Origin: an uncultured Prevotella sp.
GTDB lineage: Bacteria > Bacteroidota > Bacteroidia > Bacteroidales > Bacteroidaceae
NCBI GenBank assembly: GCA_900540885.1
Contig: UQHJ01000009.1
Span: 1-50,300, forward strand
Reading direction: 5' to 3'
Length of the DNA stretch: 50,300 nt
A program made the translations under genes and the position numbers. Shown in pieces: positions 35,191 through 43,172 of this stretch. Under the pieces are notes generated by a model. The model was not told the DNA's origin, did not search any database, and saw only the letters and a list, made by a program, of their open reading frames with translations. Numbering within the stretch: the stretch's first letter is position 1; each line of letters begins with the position of its first letter.

Positions 35191-35937
35191 TTACCACCTC
35201 ATCACAGGCATATTATTGGGAAAACGTCCCCACATCACGGGGTGTTGCTGGTTTCCCGACAGGCGCTTCACCCTTGCACTGACATAGTCGAAGAGTTCCT
35301 TGGCTGTAATGATGCGGTTGTGGTTGGCGTCGGCACCGCCCCGCAATCCGTGCTGCAAGGCATAGGTAAAGAAGCCGTTGGTAAGTTTTCTTGACTCAAT
35401 CGAAACTTCATTGCCGCGGCACGACAGAAAGAGCATGACGTTGCTATTCTTTCTCACGCCTCCGCCTTGATGTCTTGTGTTGCGGTTCTGGCGCATAGCT
35501 CCCGCAAAACAAGCATCGGCAAAGATCATCTTGTTACGGCTCTTGCATGTCGCCATGGCTGAATAGATGCTTCCATAGCTGAGTATGCCGTCGTAGCACA
35601 CAAAACCACCTGGTACACCGTGGCCACTGAAAAACAATACCACAATATCGTTGGCTGTAGCCTTTGCCACCATATTACGCAAGGTAGCTTTTACGGTTGC
35701 GAGTTTTGCCTGACTGTTAATCAAGAGCTTTGTTTGGGCATACTTGTTCTGCTGATACACCCACTGCATGGTGGCGGCATCGTTGTGGGGCAGACGAAGG
35801 TCATTCCGGCTGCCAGGATAGTCGGATATGCCCACCGAGAGGAGGTAAGTCTTTGCCTCTCCCTGCAAGGGCACTGCCAGCAGCACCACCCAAAGCAGCA
35901 AGCTCTTTACCACCTTAGGCATCTTGAATGTCAGCAT
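35191..35937 (-). CDS. Caspase-like (C14) protease with signal peptide
   Basis: A 248-residue caspase/metacaspase-fold protease. The catalytic dyad is seen in FFSGHGVPGG (H106) and IFADACFAGA (C143), numbered from the ATG at 35937. The fold starts at TYLLSVGISDYPG (30-42). DANHNRIITAKEL near 205-217 resembles the acidic, possibly calcium-binding loop of metacaspase-like proteins. The N-terminus is hydrophobic (SLLLWVVLLAVPLQGEA), so the protease is probably exported or membrane-anchored, which is unusual beside cytosolic FHA and kinase proteins. The start at 35937 overlaps the upstream gene by 23 bases; the in-frame ATG at 35922 is an alternative. Catalytic residues are clear, activator and substrate unknown. 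Confidence 0.88.
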   Translation of the reverse strand: MLTFKMPKVVKSLLLWVVLLAVPLQGEAKTYLLSVGISDYPGSRNDLRLPHNDAATMQWVYQQNKYAQTKLLINSQAKLATVKATLRNMVAKATANDIVVLFFSGHGVPGGFVCYDGILSYGSIYSAMATCKSRNKMIFADACFAGAMRQNRNTRHQGGGVRKNSNVMLFLSCRGNEVSIESRKLTNGFFTYALQHGLRGGADANHNRIITAKELFDYVSARVKRLSGNQQHPVMWGRFPNNMPVMRW

Positions 35938-36736
35938 TGTTGCAGTAGTCAGGCTGATCGTCGCTTACATTATAGGCCAGATGTTCTTGCTCTTGCTGCA
36001 TCATGTCCTGCTGCTGCGCAACGTGCGCATCTTGAAAATCCTGCATCTGAATATTTTCGTTGGACACATCGAACACCTCGCCCTCTTCAATCTGCTGGTT
36101 TTGATTGTAATCCACAATGACGGTATCAGCCGTACCGTCGTAATCCGCATCTATCACAGCACCTATATAATGACCATCAGTAATTGTGGCCGCCTGCATC
36201 ATGCTTCCGTCTTCGTTTTGTACATCATACACGCCTAACACTTGTATCTGATTATCGTGCACGCCCATACCATCGTCGCTGGCAGTTTGCAGATATGGAT
36301 CTTCTTGCGCTACAAAGTTATCACCACCAAGACCGGTGTAGTCGTTCTCGCCATTTGATGCCACATCGTCAACGGTTGCATTCACATCGCGCGGTGCCTC
36401 GGATACGTACTGAGGCTGCTCGGTCTCGATACCGTCTTGGGGGTCTGCAACAGCCTCTACCTCCTGTGACTCTGCAGCGTTGTCAGTCTGCGCTTCCGCC
36501 GTCTGGGTATTGTTCTCCTCCTGGTCGTTGTTGCTTTCATCAACCACTGCTTCTACACCCAACGTGGCTCCGCTGCCAACGGCAGCACCTACAACGGCTG
36601 CGCCAGCCATGGCAGCACCCCTTTTTCCGCGAGTTTTCTTGGGTTTTGCGTTCGGTTCGGCAGCCGGTGTTGCTTGGTTAGCTTTAGGGTTATTGCCACT
36701 CTGAGGCTGCATGATAATTGTTTCTTCGTTGTTCAT
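35915..36736 (-). CDS. Acidic low-complexity protein, probable kinase substrate
   Basis: A 273-residue very acidic protein rich in Gln, Asp, Glu and Asn. It begins MNNEETIIMQ (T6). A basic Ala/Gly segment follows (about 33-60: KKTRGKRGAAMAGAAVVGAA, possibly a membrane-binding helix), then a long acidic region with DADYDGTADTVIVDYNQNQ near 205-223 that resembles a calcium-binding or dockerin-like loop. No enzyme motif is visible. Its EET motif matches those in the kinase and FHA proteins, so it could be a phosphorylated partner. It overlaps the caspase gene and is preceded by a hairpin and its own candidate promoter. Confidence 0.72.
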   Translation of the reverse strand: MNNEETIIMQPQSGNNPKANQATPAAEPNAKPKKTRGKRGAAMAGAAVVGAAVGSGATLGVEAVVDESNNDQEENNTQTAEAQTDNAAESQEVEAVADPQDGIETEQPQYVSEAPRDVNATVDDVASNGENDYTGLGGDNFVAQEDPYLQTASDDGMGVHDNQIQVLGVYDVQNEDGSMMQAATITDGHYIGAVIDADYDGTADTVIVDYNQNQQIEEGEVFDVSNENIQMQDFQDAHVAQQQDMMQQEQEHLAYNVSDDQPDYCNNADIQDA

Positions 36737-36755
36737 CGTTTTTTGGTATTTATTG

Positions 36756-36802
36756 ACTCAAGTTTCGGATTCAGCCGCGCTTGCTAAATCCGAAACTTGA
36801 GT
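36756..36802 (-). promoter_or_regulatory. Leader hairpin before the acidic-protein gene
   Basis: Arms ACTCAAGTTTCGGATTCAGC (36756-36775) and GCTAAATCCGAAACTTGAGT (36783-36802) pair with one wobble around seven bases. It lies between the candidate promoter at 36822-36829 and the start at 36736, so it would be in the 5' leader, though it could also stop read-through from the FHA gene. Part of the arm word (AAGTTTCGGATTTAG) recurs at 50154-50168. Confidence 0.55.
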
Positions 36803-36821
36803 TATTGAGTTAATGATGACA

Positions 36822-36829
36822 CAAAGTTA
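36822..36829 (-). promoter_or_regulatory. Candidate -7 box for the acidic/caspase genes
   Basis: On the minus strand the bases read TAACTTTG, an exact TAnnTTTG match. A CTTTA sequence lies at about the -33 distance (36849-36853), one base away from TTTG. It would give a leader of about 80 bases. Confidence 0.5.
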
Positions 36830-36900
36830 TGCCGCCAGCCATGAGTTGTAAAGACATTTTTGAAAGATTGTAGCAACTATCCCGTTTATTGTACAAAATG

Positions 36901-37626
36901 TCAGTGGGTGTACTTACACCCGCAGGAGATGCATTGCTTGTAGTACTCTATGTTGCGATAGGGTATGTTTCCGAAAGGCTTGCCACATTGGGGGTTAGGA
37001 CACTTGTATTTCTTGGCATATTCTTCGTTAAGGTCGTGAATTTGTTGCGCCACGCTGTCCTCATTTTTACCCCGGCAAAAGAAATATACCGCCAGGAGCA
37101 ACGCACCAAGCACTATAACAACACGCACTGCCACATTGATGCCAGGAACCAGACCTACGCACACACCGAGCAATGACAGTATACCCTGCAAACGCTGCTG
37201 GTTGGCTTTCTGAGAGACTTTATTTTGTATGTCGAGCACTTGCTGCTCATATTCACTCCATACAGCTTTCAATGGGCGTAACGAGAAGGTAGGTACTTCT
37301 TTTGCAGGCTGGCCGCCCATTGGCGCCGACACACCATTAACCAGCTGGAGTATTTGCCGCAAAGGCAACAGAAAGCGGTCTTTGCCGAGCTGCACACGGC
37401 TTGAAACCGTCAGCGCCTTGCTGAATACCTGATTGCCGTCTACGTATGTCTCATTTTGCAGATTAAGGTTTTCGATGTTGATGTGGCCACTATTTATCGT
37501 GATGCGGCAATGCTTGCGGCTTACCGAGAGTGGCACCATGCCCGCAGGGCCTATGTTAAACTCTCTTCCGTCGACCATGCAATGAAGGCGGCGTGCCCCC
37601 TCTTCTCTTCCTATTATTATTTCCAT
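36901..37626 (-). CDS. FHA-domain membrane protein with C-terminal zinc ribbon
   Basis: A 241-residue protein with an FHA domain at the N-terminus (1-95; GREEG at 6-10, SVSRKHC at 34-40, NETYVDG at 58-64), a helical linker (120-150), a membrane segment (about 150-184) and a C-terminal zinc ribbon (C209, C214, C232, C235). The start is set at the ATG of MEIIIGREEG; an upstream GTG would add eight unlikely residues. The FHA end would bind phosphothreonine in the cytosol, probably on products of the kinase in this cluster. It lies 39 bases after the LytTR gene. Domains are firm. Confidence 0.88.
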   Translation of the reverse strand: MEIIIGREEGARRLHCMVDGREFNIGPAGMVPLSVSRKHCRITINSGHINIENLNLQNETYVDGNQVFSKALTVSSRVQLGKDRFLLPLRQILQLVNGVSAPMGGQPAKEVPTFSLRPLKAVWSEYEQQVLDIQNKVSQKANQQRLQGILSLLGVCVGLVPGINVAVRVVIVLGALLLAVYFFCRGKNEDSVAQQIHDLNEEYAKKYKCPNPQCGKPFGNIPYRNIEYYKQCISCGCKYTH

Positions 37627-37665
37627 AAAAAATTCGGTGTTTATAATCACCCTAAATGTACTACC

Positions 37666-38061
37666 CTACTTAACGGGTTCCTTCTTTGCCATCGAATTCG
37701 TTACACGCATAAGGAGCAAGGCTTTCAACTGCTTGAGCACCTCCTTGGATATGCCCAACTTGAAAGCAAAGTTTACACCATCAGTCAGCACGAGGCTTTT
37801 TTGCAAGGGTTGAACCTTGTATACAAAACTAAGGTTTACGATAAAGCGCTTGCCTATGCGCACAAAGAAAGAGGCTTGCTCGCGCAAACTTTCGCTCACA
37901 AGTTGCTGCATGCGCGACAGGTTCATACAGATGGAGTGCTTCTGCTTGTTGACGAGCACAATATCGGTGTAATTGCCATCGCCCACCATGTAGACCACTT
38001 TGGAACAATCAAGTCGCACCAATTCGTCGCGAGTGATAATGTAAATATATCTGCTATCCAT
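37666..38061 (-). CDS. LytTR-type DNA-binding regulator
   Basis: A 131-residue protein made almost only of a LytTR DNA-binding domain (about 12-110), seen in VVYMVGDGNYTDIVLV, LSRMQQLV and FFVRIGKRFIVNLSFVYKV. It lacks a receiver domain, so its activity may depend on partner binding or its own amount. As the first gene of the minus-strand signalling cluster it is a likely local regulator. LytTR proteins bind short direct repeats upstream of their targets; none is clear enough to name here. Confidence 0.85.
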   Translation of the reverse strand: MDSRYIYIITRDELVRLDCSKVVYMVGDGNYTDIVLVNKQKHSICMNLSRMQQLVSESLREQASFFVRIGKRFIVNLSFVYKVQPLQKSLVLTDGVNFAFKLGISKEVLKQLKALLLMRVTNSMAKKEPVK

Positions 38062-38456
38062 ATAGATGTATATAAGTTAACAAAGTTGTTCTGAACTCAC
38101 ACAAGGGTTGTAATTAAGGTTAAGAGCCAAAAAAGCGTGGCACCATCGCCCGTTGCTGAAATAGAGGTTGTGGAAGAGACCTATTCAGTATGCAACAGAC
38201 AATAGTCCACGCTTGTACAAAGGTATTTGTAGCACACACTGCCTCACGCCATTTGCTAAAGAATGGTGTGAGGTGCGCACGTAATGATACCATAATACGC
38301 GTGAACGATATTGTACGTTTTGCCTTACTGAATATCGAAACTTCCACATTTCTATTTCAAGACAACGTTCAATACGCTCATTCATTGAGGGTCTTCATAG
38401 CAGTTGGGCATTTCCAACAACTCAGACCCTAAGCGCAAAGTTAAGTATTTATTATT
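38062..38456. other. Gene-free region upstream of the LytTR gene
   Basis: About 395 bases without a credible gene; the short frames on both strands have no family-like pattern. The phrase AACTTCCACATTnCTATTTCA occurs at 38338-38359 and again near 38746-38766. It may hold the promoter and binding sites for the signalling cluster, read leftwards, but no consensus promoter stands out. Confidence 0.35.
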
Positions 38457-38644
38457 TAAGGGTGGTTCTAAAAATTCTGTTTTTTGAGTTCTGCTATTCT
38501 GAAATGTGATTTGCACACTCTCGGAAGTGTCTTTCTGAAAGTTTGTTTGGTCACATAGTCCGCTATGCTCCCTCTCAAACTTTCAAAAAAAACACTTCTG
38601 ATAGCGCACCAATCCCTATTTCAGAATTATTAGAACCACCCTTA
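38457..38644. repeat. MITE-like element with terminal inverted repeats, long copy
   Basis: The ends (TAAGGGTGGTTCTAAAAATT on the left, the complement with one mismatch on the right) are 23-base terminal inverted repeats. They match those of the element at 16466-16560. Relative to that copy it carries about 92 extra bases, which have their own inverted arms (GAAGTGT ... TGAAAGTTTG with CAAACTTTCA ... ACACTTC). So a second palindromic unit seems nested inside the first. It encodes nothing. Confidence 0.82.
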
Positions 38645-39139
38645 AGAAAATGCCATTTTCTACCCCTAAAAATTTAGGGGTTAAGGTAATGCATACACGA
38701 AGCATATAAAAAGGCATCAAACAACACCTCAACTGAAAAATAAGAACTTCCACATTGCTATTTCACGGTAGCTGCTCAATGCCTCTGTTTTTGCTTACTT
38801 TACTTGTCATTATGTATTTTGACGCTGCAAAAATACAACTCTTCGCACTCTGTCACAAGCATGTTGGCGTTGATTGTACAAAATGTGCGATTATTGTATG
38901 AGTTGCTGCGCTGGAAGTGTTTTTTTGTAATAGATGCTACCCAAAGCAGGTGATGCGACACCGCGGATACCACGTGCTGGGGCAATTGCGCGTTGTGAGG
39001 AAGGGTGTTCAAAATAGACATTAAAACGATATAGTTTGGGGGAATTCTAAGTTGCCTGAAACGCACTGCAAAAACGCAAGCACCAAATGCTACTTCTAAA
39101 CGCAAGCTCTAATGGCGATTCGTTATAAAGCCTAAAAAA
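38645..39139. other. Gene-free region between signalling cluster and aroC
   Basis: About 495 bases with no believable gene; the 101-codon minus-strand frame at 38800-39105 has no family-like sequence. It contains a second AACTTCCACATTGCTATTTCA and a TTGTACAAAATGTGCG stretch. The phrase TTGTACAAAATGT also occurs near 36888-36900. Nothing more is recognised. Confidence 0.35.
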
Positions 39140-39174
39140 TTAATGGAGGCACCGTCTCCACGAGCCTCCATTAA
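39140..39174 (-). terminator. Terminator downstream of aroC
   Basis: Arms TTAATGGAGGC (39140-39150) and GCCTCCATTAA (39164-39174) are perfect complements. Read on the minus strand, the stem is followed by TTTTTT, so it works for transcripts coming from aroC, whose stop is about 135 bases away. Confidence 0.78.
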
Positions 39175-39310
39175 CCAACACAAAAACTAAACTAGACTTA
39201 ACTAAACTATTTGTTAGCGTTATCATCACGACAACTTGATAATGCAAATATATAAAACCGCACGAGTTAAATCAAGATTTTGTAAAGAAAAGTTTACAAA
39301 AGCGACGTTT

Positions 39311-40390
39311 TTAACACTTGGGCGTGTTATAAAGCATATAATTATCTAAAATAACCATGGCAGCCATGGCTTCGACAATGGGTACGGCGCGAGGCAGAAC
39401 GCAGGGGTCGTGTCGGCCACGGGCTTTGAGTAGGGTGGCGCGTCCTTCGCGGTCGACGGTAGGCTGCTCACGCAGTAGGGTAGCCACGGGCTTGAAAGCT
39501 ACGCGGAAGTAGATATCCTGTCCGTTGCTCAGTCCGCCTTGTATGCCGCCACTGTGGTTCGTACGAGTGGTGATGCGTCCTTCTTCGTCGGTGGTGAAGA
39601 GGTCGTTCTGCTCACTGCCGCGTGCGGTAACGCCAGCAAATCCGTCACCATATTCAAATCCCTTTACGGCATTGATACCCAGCATAGCAGCCCCCAGCTG
39701 TGCGTGTAACTTGTCAAACACGGGTTCACCCAATCCTACGGGACACCCTTCGATGACGCAAGTGATGATACCACCAATGGTGTCGCCCTCAGCTTTCACT
39801 TCAGAGATGAGTTGTGCCATTTCGGCAGCCTTCTCAGCATCGGGACAACGTACGGGATTCTTTTCTATCTCGTTGAAGTCGTAGTCATGATAAGTGCCTG
39901 TTAAGGCGATGGAGCCTACTTGTGAGGTGTAAGCCGTGATGCGAATGCCCTTCTCGCGCAATACCATCTTAGCAAAAGCACCGCCCACGACGCGTGCTAT
40001 CGTCTCACGAGCAGAGGTACGTCCGCCGCCACGGTGGTCGCGAATGCCATACTTCGTTTGGTAGGTGAAGTCGGCGTGTGAAGGGCGAAAGACGTCACGC
40101 ATATTGTCATAGTCGTTAGAGTGCTGATTTTCGTTGCGCACTAAGAAGCCTATGGGGCAACCTGTAGTTTTGCCTTCAAACGTGCCAGAAAGTATCTCTA
40201 CGCGATCCGCCTCTTTGCGGTCGGTGGTAAGTCGGCTCTGTCCAGGGCGGCGTCGATTGAGTTCTGACTGTAGAAAGTCGAGGTCGACGGTGATGCCAGC
40301 GGGCATTCCGTCTATCACGCCTCCAATGCCTGTACCGTGGCTTTCGCCGAAGGTGGTGAGTCGAAATAGGTGGCCAAATGTGTTGCTCAT
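39311..40390 (-). CDS. aroC: Chorismate synthase
   Basis: The last enzyme of the shikimate pathway, converting EPSP to chorismate with reduced FMN. The 359-residue protein starts MSNTFGHLFRLTTFGESHG, contains the family signatures RRPGQS, DHRGGGRTSARETIARV and GSEQND, and ends normally. The ATG at 40390 is chosen; the upstream in-frame part is read from repeat sequence. It stands as a single-gene unit with a terminator at 39140. Confidence 0.96.
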   Translation of the reverse strand: MSNTFGHLFRLTTFGESHGTGIGGVIDGMPAGITVDLDFLQSELNRRRPGQSRLTTDRKEADRVEILSGTFEGKTTGCPIGFLVRNENQHSNDYDNMRDVFRPSHADFTYQTKYGIRDHRGGGRTSARETIARVVGGAFAKMVLREKGIRITAYTSQVGSIALTGTYHDYDFNEIEKNPVRCPDAEKAAEMAQLISEVKAEGDTIGGIITCVIEGCPVGLGEPVFDKLHAQLGAAMLGINAVKGFEYGDGFAGVTARGSEQNDLFTTDEEGRITTRTNHSGGIQGGLSNGQDIYFRVAFKPVATLLREQPTVDREGRATLLKARGRHDPCVLPRAVPIVEAMAAMVILDNYMLYNTPKC

Positions 40391-40403
40391 GTTTTGTTTA
40401 GTT

Positions 40404-40546
40404 AGTTTCTTGTTAGTTGACGAGTTAACAAGTTGACGAGCTGACAAGTAGACGAGTTAACAAGTTGACGAGCAAGTTACCTAATTAAAGGGACATGCTT
40501 ATTCGTTAACTTGTCAACTCGTCTACTTGTTAATTCGTCAACAAAA
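40404..40546. repeat. GTTGACGAG inverted-arm repeat
   Basis: The left half has AGTTGACGAGTTAACAAG words; the right half has the complement (TTAACTTGTCAACTCGTC). The turn is near CTAATTAAAGGGACATGC. It belongs to the same family as 7119-7354 and fills the gap between slyD and aroC. A shorter piece sits at 41245-41285 between slyD and dnaX. Confidence 0.8.
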
Positions 40547-40550
40547 GATT

Positions 40551-41207
40551 TTAGTGCTTGTGGCAGCAGCCTTCTCCTTCACCATGATGATGACCGCCAC
40601 AGCAGCCTTCGCCTTCACCATGATGATGACCACCGCAGCAGCCTTCGCCTTCTCCTTCACCGTGATGGCAACCGCCTTCGCAACCGCCCTCGCAGTTGCA
40701 GCCGCCTTCGCCGCTCATCATCTTGATGAGTTCTTTTAGTTCATCGTCAGTAGCATCACGCATCGTGACTACTTGACCCTTAAAGTGGAGGTCTTTGCCA
40801 GCTAAGGGGTGGTTGAGGTCGATTACGACAACATTGTCTTTTACTTCAAGTACGAGGCCTTGGAAACGATTGCCGTCAGCATTGACCAAAGGCAATACGG
40901 CACCAGGGTAAACCATATCTTTGTCAAACTTACCGTTGATGCTAAAAGTCTCTTTAGGGAGTTCAATCACGTGTTCTTGTACGTAGGGGCCGTATGCATC
41001 GTCTTGCTTCAGTGTGAAGTCGAAGTCAGCGCCTTGAGTCAAAGCTAAGATTTTATCTTCAAATGTATCGAGTGCCACACCCATACCACTGATAAATTGG
41101 AAGGGGTGTTCAACGGGAGCTTTCTCAATGAGTTCGTGAATGCCCTTTTCGTTGTCAGCGTAGAGTTCGTATGCTACTGTCACATACTTGTGTGGTGTTT
41201 GTTCCAT
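40551..41207 (-). CDS. slyD: SlyD-type FKBP prolyl isomerase with metal-binding tail
   Basis: A 218-residue peptidyl-prolyl isomerase/chaperone. The FKBP domain with inserted flap lies at 1-150 (ISGMGVALDTFEDKI, DAYGPY, NHPLAGKDLHF). A tail from about residue 166 is made of Cys, His, Gly and Glu, with a repeated CCGGHHHGEGEG block, and should bind nickel or other metals. The tail is longer and more regular than in E. coli SlyD. The DNA of the tail repeats too, so its length may vary among strains. It is flanked by repeats on both sides. Confidence 0.92.
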   Translation of the reverse strand: MEQTPHKYVTVAYELYADNEKGIHELIEKAPVEHPFQFISGMGVALDTFEDKILALTQGADFDFTLKQDDAYGPYVQEHVIELPKETFSINGKFDKDMVYPGAVLPLVNADGNRFQGLVLEVKDNVVVIDLNHPLAGKDLHFKGQVVTMRDATDDELKELIKMMSGEGGCNCEGGCEGGCHHGEGEGEGCCGGHHHGEGEGCCGGHHHGEGEGCCHKH

Positions 41208-41292
41208 GTGTTATGTATTTTATTTGTTCTTAGGGTTAATGTTCTTTAAAGTTGATAAGTTACGAACTTGTCAACTCGTCAGCAAAAAGCAA

Positions 41293-43152
41293 TCACGCCA
41301 ACTCCAGGTTGAGTTCTTGGCGTAGAAATTCGAGGTCGGGACAAGTATTGAGCATCTCCTTATATTGTTCAACGCGGCTAAAGGCGCGATGAGGAGCCGT
41401 ATCGGCCTTGATGTTAAACTTCAGCGTGATGTAGTCGTTACGCAACTGCGTGCGCAAGTAGTTCATCAGCGAGATTTGTTCCTTGCGCATATACTGTTCT
41501 ACGAGTTCATTCTCAAGTTCTACAGAGATAGTCCACGTAGCCGTGTCGAGTTGCGGTTCCATGCTCTTCATACGCCCCATGAGGTGATACTTCTCTTTGG
41601 GCAACTGCTGTGCGTAACGAAACCAATAGTACGTCATGCGGTCAGCATCGAAAGGTGTGCAGAGCTTCTGTGTCACAGGTTTCTCGCTCGTAGCGCTTTG
41701 TGCGTTAGAGGCAGTGTTAGGCGTAGCAGAGGCAGATTGTGCAGCACGGATTTGCTGTTGCATGGCACGGATAGACAGTGTGCGAGCAGGCCGTGCGCGG
41801 TAGGGAGTAGTATTGCTAGTAGCTGTTGCCAATTGCTGGTAAGTAGACTGGCTTTGTAGCACGTTATCGGCCGAGGTAGGAGTCGATGCAGTATGAGAAG
41901 GAGGTGTTGCAGTGGTGGGGCGTTGCGCGTTAGTTGCTGCGGGGCGTTGTGCTGCGGTGGCAAGCCGTTGTTGACCTTGAACTGCGGGAGCAGCAAGGTG
42001 AGAAAATATGGGTTTAAGTCGTCGTGTAGGGCGACGCCCACAACTTGGATCGTCATCGCCAGCAGCCGCTTGTGCCACCTCTATCAGGGTGAGCTCCACG
42101 AGTAGTCGCTTATTGCGTGCCGTGTTGTAGCTCATGTCACAAGAGTTGCATAGCTTCAGTGCTCGATAGAGCAATTTCGGTTCGCAGCGCATCGCCTGTT
42201 CGTGATAGCGTTGGCGCACCTGTTCGCTCACGTCGAGTAGGGGCAGCGTTTGTTCGTCGCGGCTCATCAACAGATTGCGAAAGTGAGAGGCCAAACCACC
42301 GATAAAGTAGTTTGCTTCAAATCCTTTGCTGAGAATGTTGTTGAGGCGAGCCATGGCCGAAGGAATGTCGCATTTCAGGAGTGTGTCCGTCATGCTAAAG
42401 TACTCATCGTAGTCGAGCACGTTGAGGTCTTCAATCACCTTCTGGTAAGTGATGTTACCCTCGCAGAAACTTGTTACTTGGTCGAAGATAGAGAGTGCAT
42501 CGCGCATACCACCATCAGCCTTTTCTGCAATGACGTGTAGTGCTTCGGGTTCGTAGGTTATGCCCTCCTTTTGTGCTACATAAGCAAGGTGCTTAATGGT
42601 GTCGGCCACCGTGATGCGTGCAAAGTCATAGATTTGGCAACGGCTCAGAATGGTCGGTAAGATCTTATGCTTCTCAGTGGTAGCCAATACAAAAATGGCA
42701 TGTGAAGGCGGTTCTTCCAACGTCTTTAAGAAAGCATTGAAGGCCGCAGTAGAGAGCATGTGTACCTCGTCGATAATGAAGACCTTGTAGCGTCCCACCT
42801 GTGGTGGTATCTGCACCTGTTCGATGAGTCCACGAATGTCCTCTACACCATTATTAGATGCAGCGTCGAGTTCGTGAATGTTATACGAACGCTGTTCGTT
42901 AAACGCTTTACAACTTTCGCATTCGTTACAGGCTTCGCCATCGGCCGTAGGTGATAGGCAGTTGATGGTCTTCGCAAAAATACGTGCACACGTCGTCTTA
43001 CCCACACCGCGTGGCCCGCAGAAGAGGTAGGCGTGTGCCAATTTCCCTTGTGCAATGGCATTCTTTAGCGTTGTGGTTAAAGCGTGCTGTCCCACCACGC
43101 TATCAAACGTTGTAGGACGGTATTTTCTGGCTGATACTATATATTCGCTCAT
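41293..43152 (-). CDS. dnaX: DNA polymerase III gamma/tau subunit
   Basis: The clamp-loader ATPase of the replisome. The 619-residue protein has Walker A GPRGVGKT (46-53), a zinc site (C65, C75, C78, C81) and the DEVH Walker B (128-131). The AAA+ lid and collar follow, then a Gln/Ala/Thr-rich linker (about 390-500) and a C-terminal domain. The ATG at 43152 (MSEYIVSARKYRP) is used rather than a 15-residue upstream extension that is encoded in promoter sequence. Two candidate promoters lie upstream on the minus strand. No programmed frameshift site was identified. Confidence 0.94.
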   Translation of the reverse strand: MSEYIVSARKYRPTTFDSVVGQHALTTTLKNAIAQGKLAHAYLFCGPRGVGKTTCARIFAKTINCLSPTADGEACNECESCKAFNEQRSYNIHELDAASNNGVEDIRGLIEQVQIPPQVGRYKVFIIDEVHMLSTAAFNAFLKTLEEPPSHAIFVLATTEKHKILPTILSRCQIYDFARITVADTIKHLAYVAQKEGITYEPEALHVIAEKADGGMRDALSIFDQVTSFCEGNITYQKVIEDLNVLDYDEYFSMTDTLLKCDIPSAMARLNNILSKGFEANYFIGGLASHFRNLLMSRDEQTLPLLDVSEQVRQRYHEQAMRCEPKLLYRALKLCNSCDMSYNTARNKRLLVELTLIEVAQAAAGDDDPSCGRRPTRRLKPIFSHLAAPAVQGQQRLATAAQRPAATNAQRPTTATPPSHTASTPTSADNVLQSQSTYQQLATATSNTTPYRARPARTLSIRAMQQQIRAAQSASATPNTASNAQSATSEKPVTQKLCTPFDADRMTYYWFRYAQQLPKEKYHLMGRMKSMEPQLDTATWTISVELENELVEQYMRKEQISLMNYLRTQLRNDYITLKFNIKADTAPHRAFSRVEQYKEMLNTCPDLEFLRQELNLELA

Positions 43153-43172
43153 TCTTTTTGCTTTGTATGGGG

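Noticed and set aside
30726..37626. Type VI secretion regulatory locus
   Set aside because: Kinase, PP2C and FHA genes are found, but no structural secretion genes (sheath, tube, ATPase) lie in the window.
16466..38644. Composite transposon bounded by the two MITE-like copies
   Set aside because: The first copy lies inside the operon after its first gene, and no transposase or target duplication at the outer ends supports joint movement.
38800..39105. 101-codon minus-strand frame upstream of aroC
   Set aside because: Composition and pattern give no support for coding, and nothing similar is known to me.
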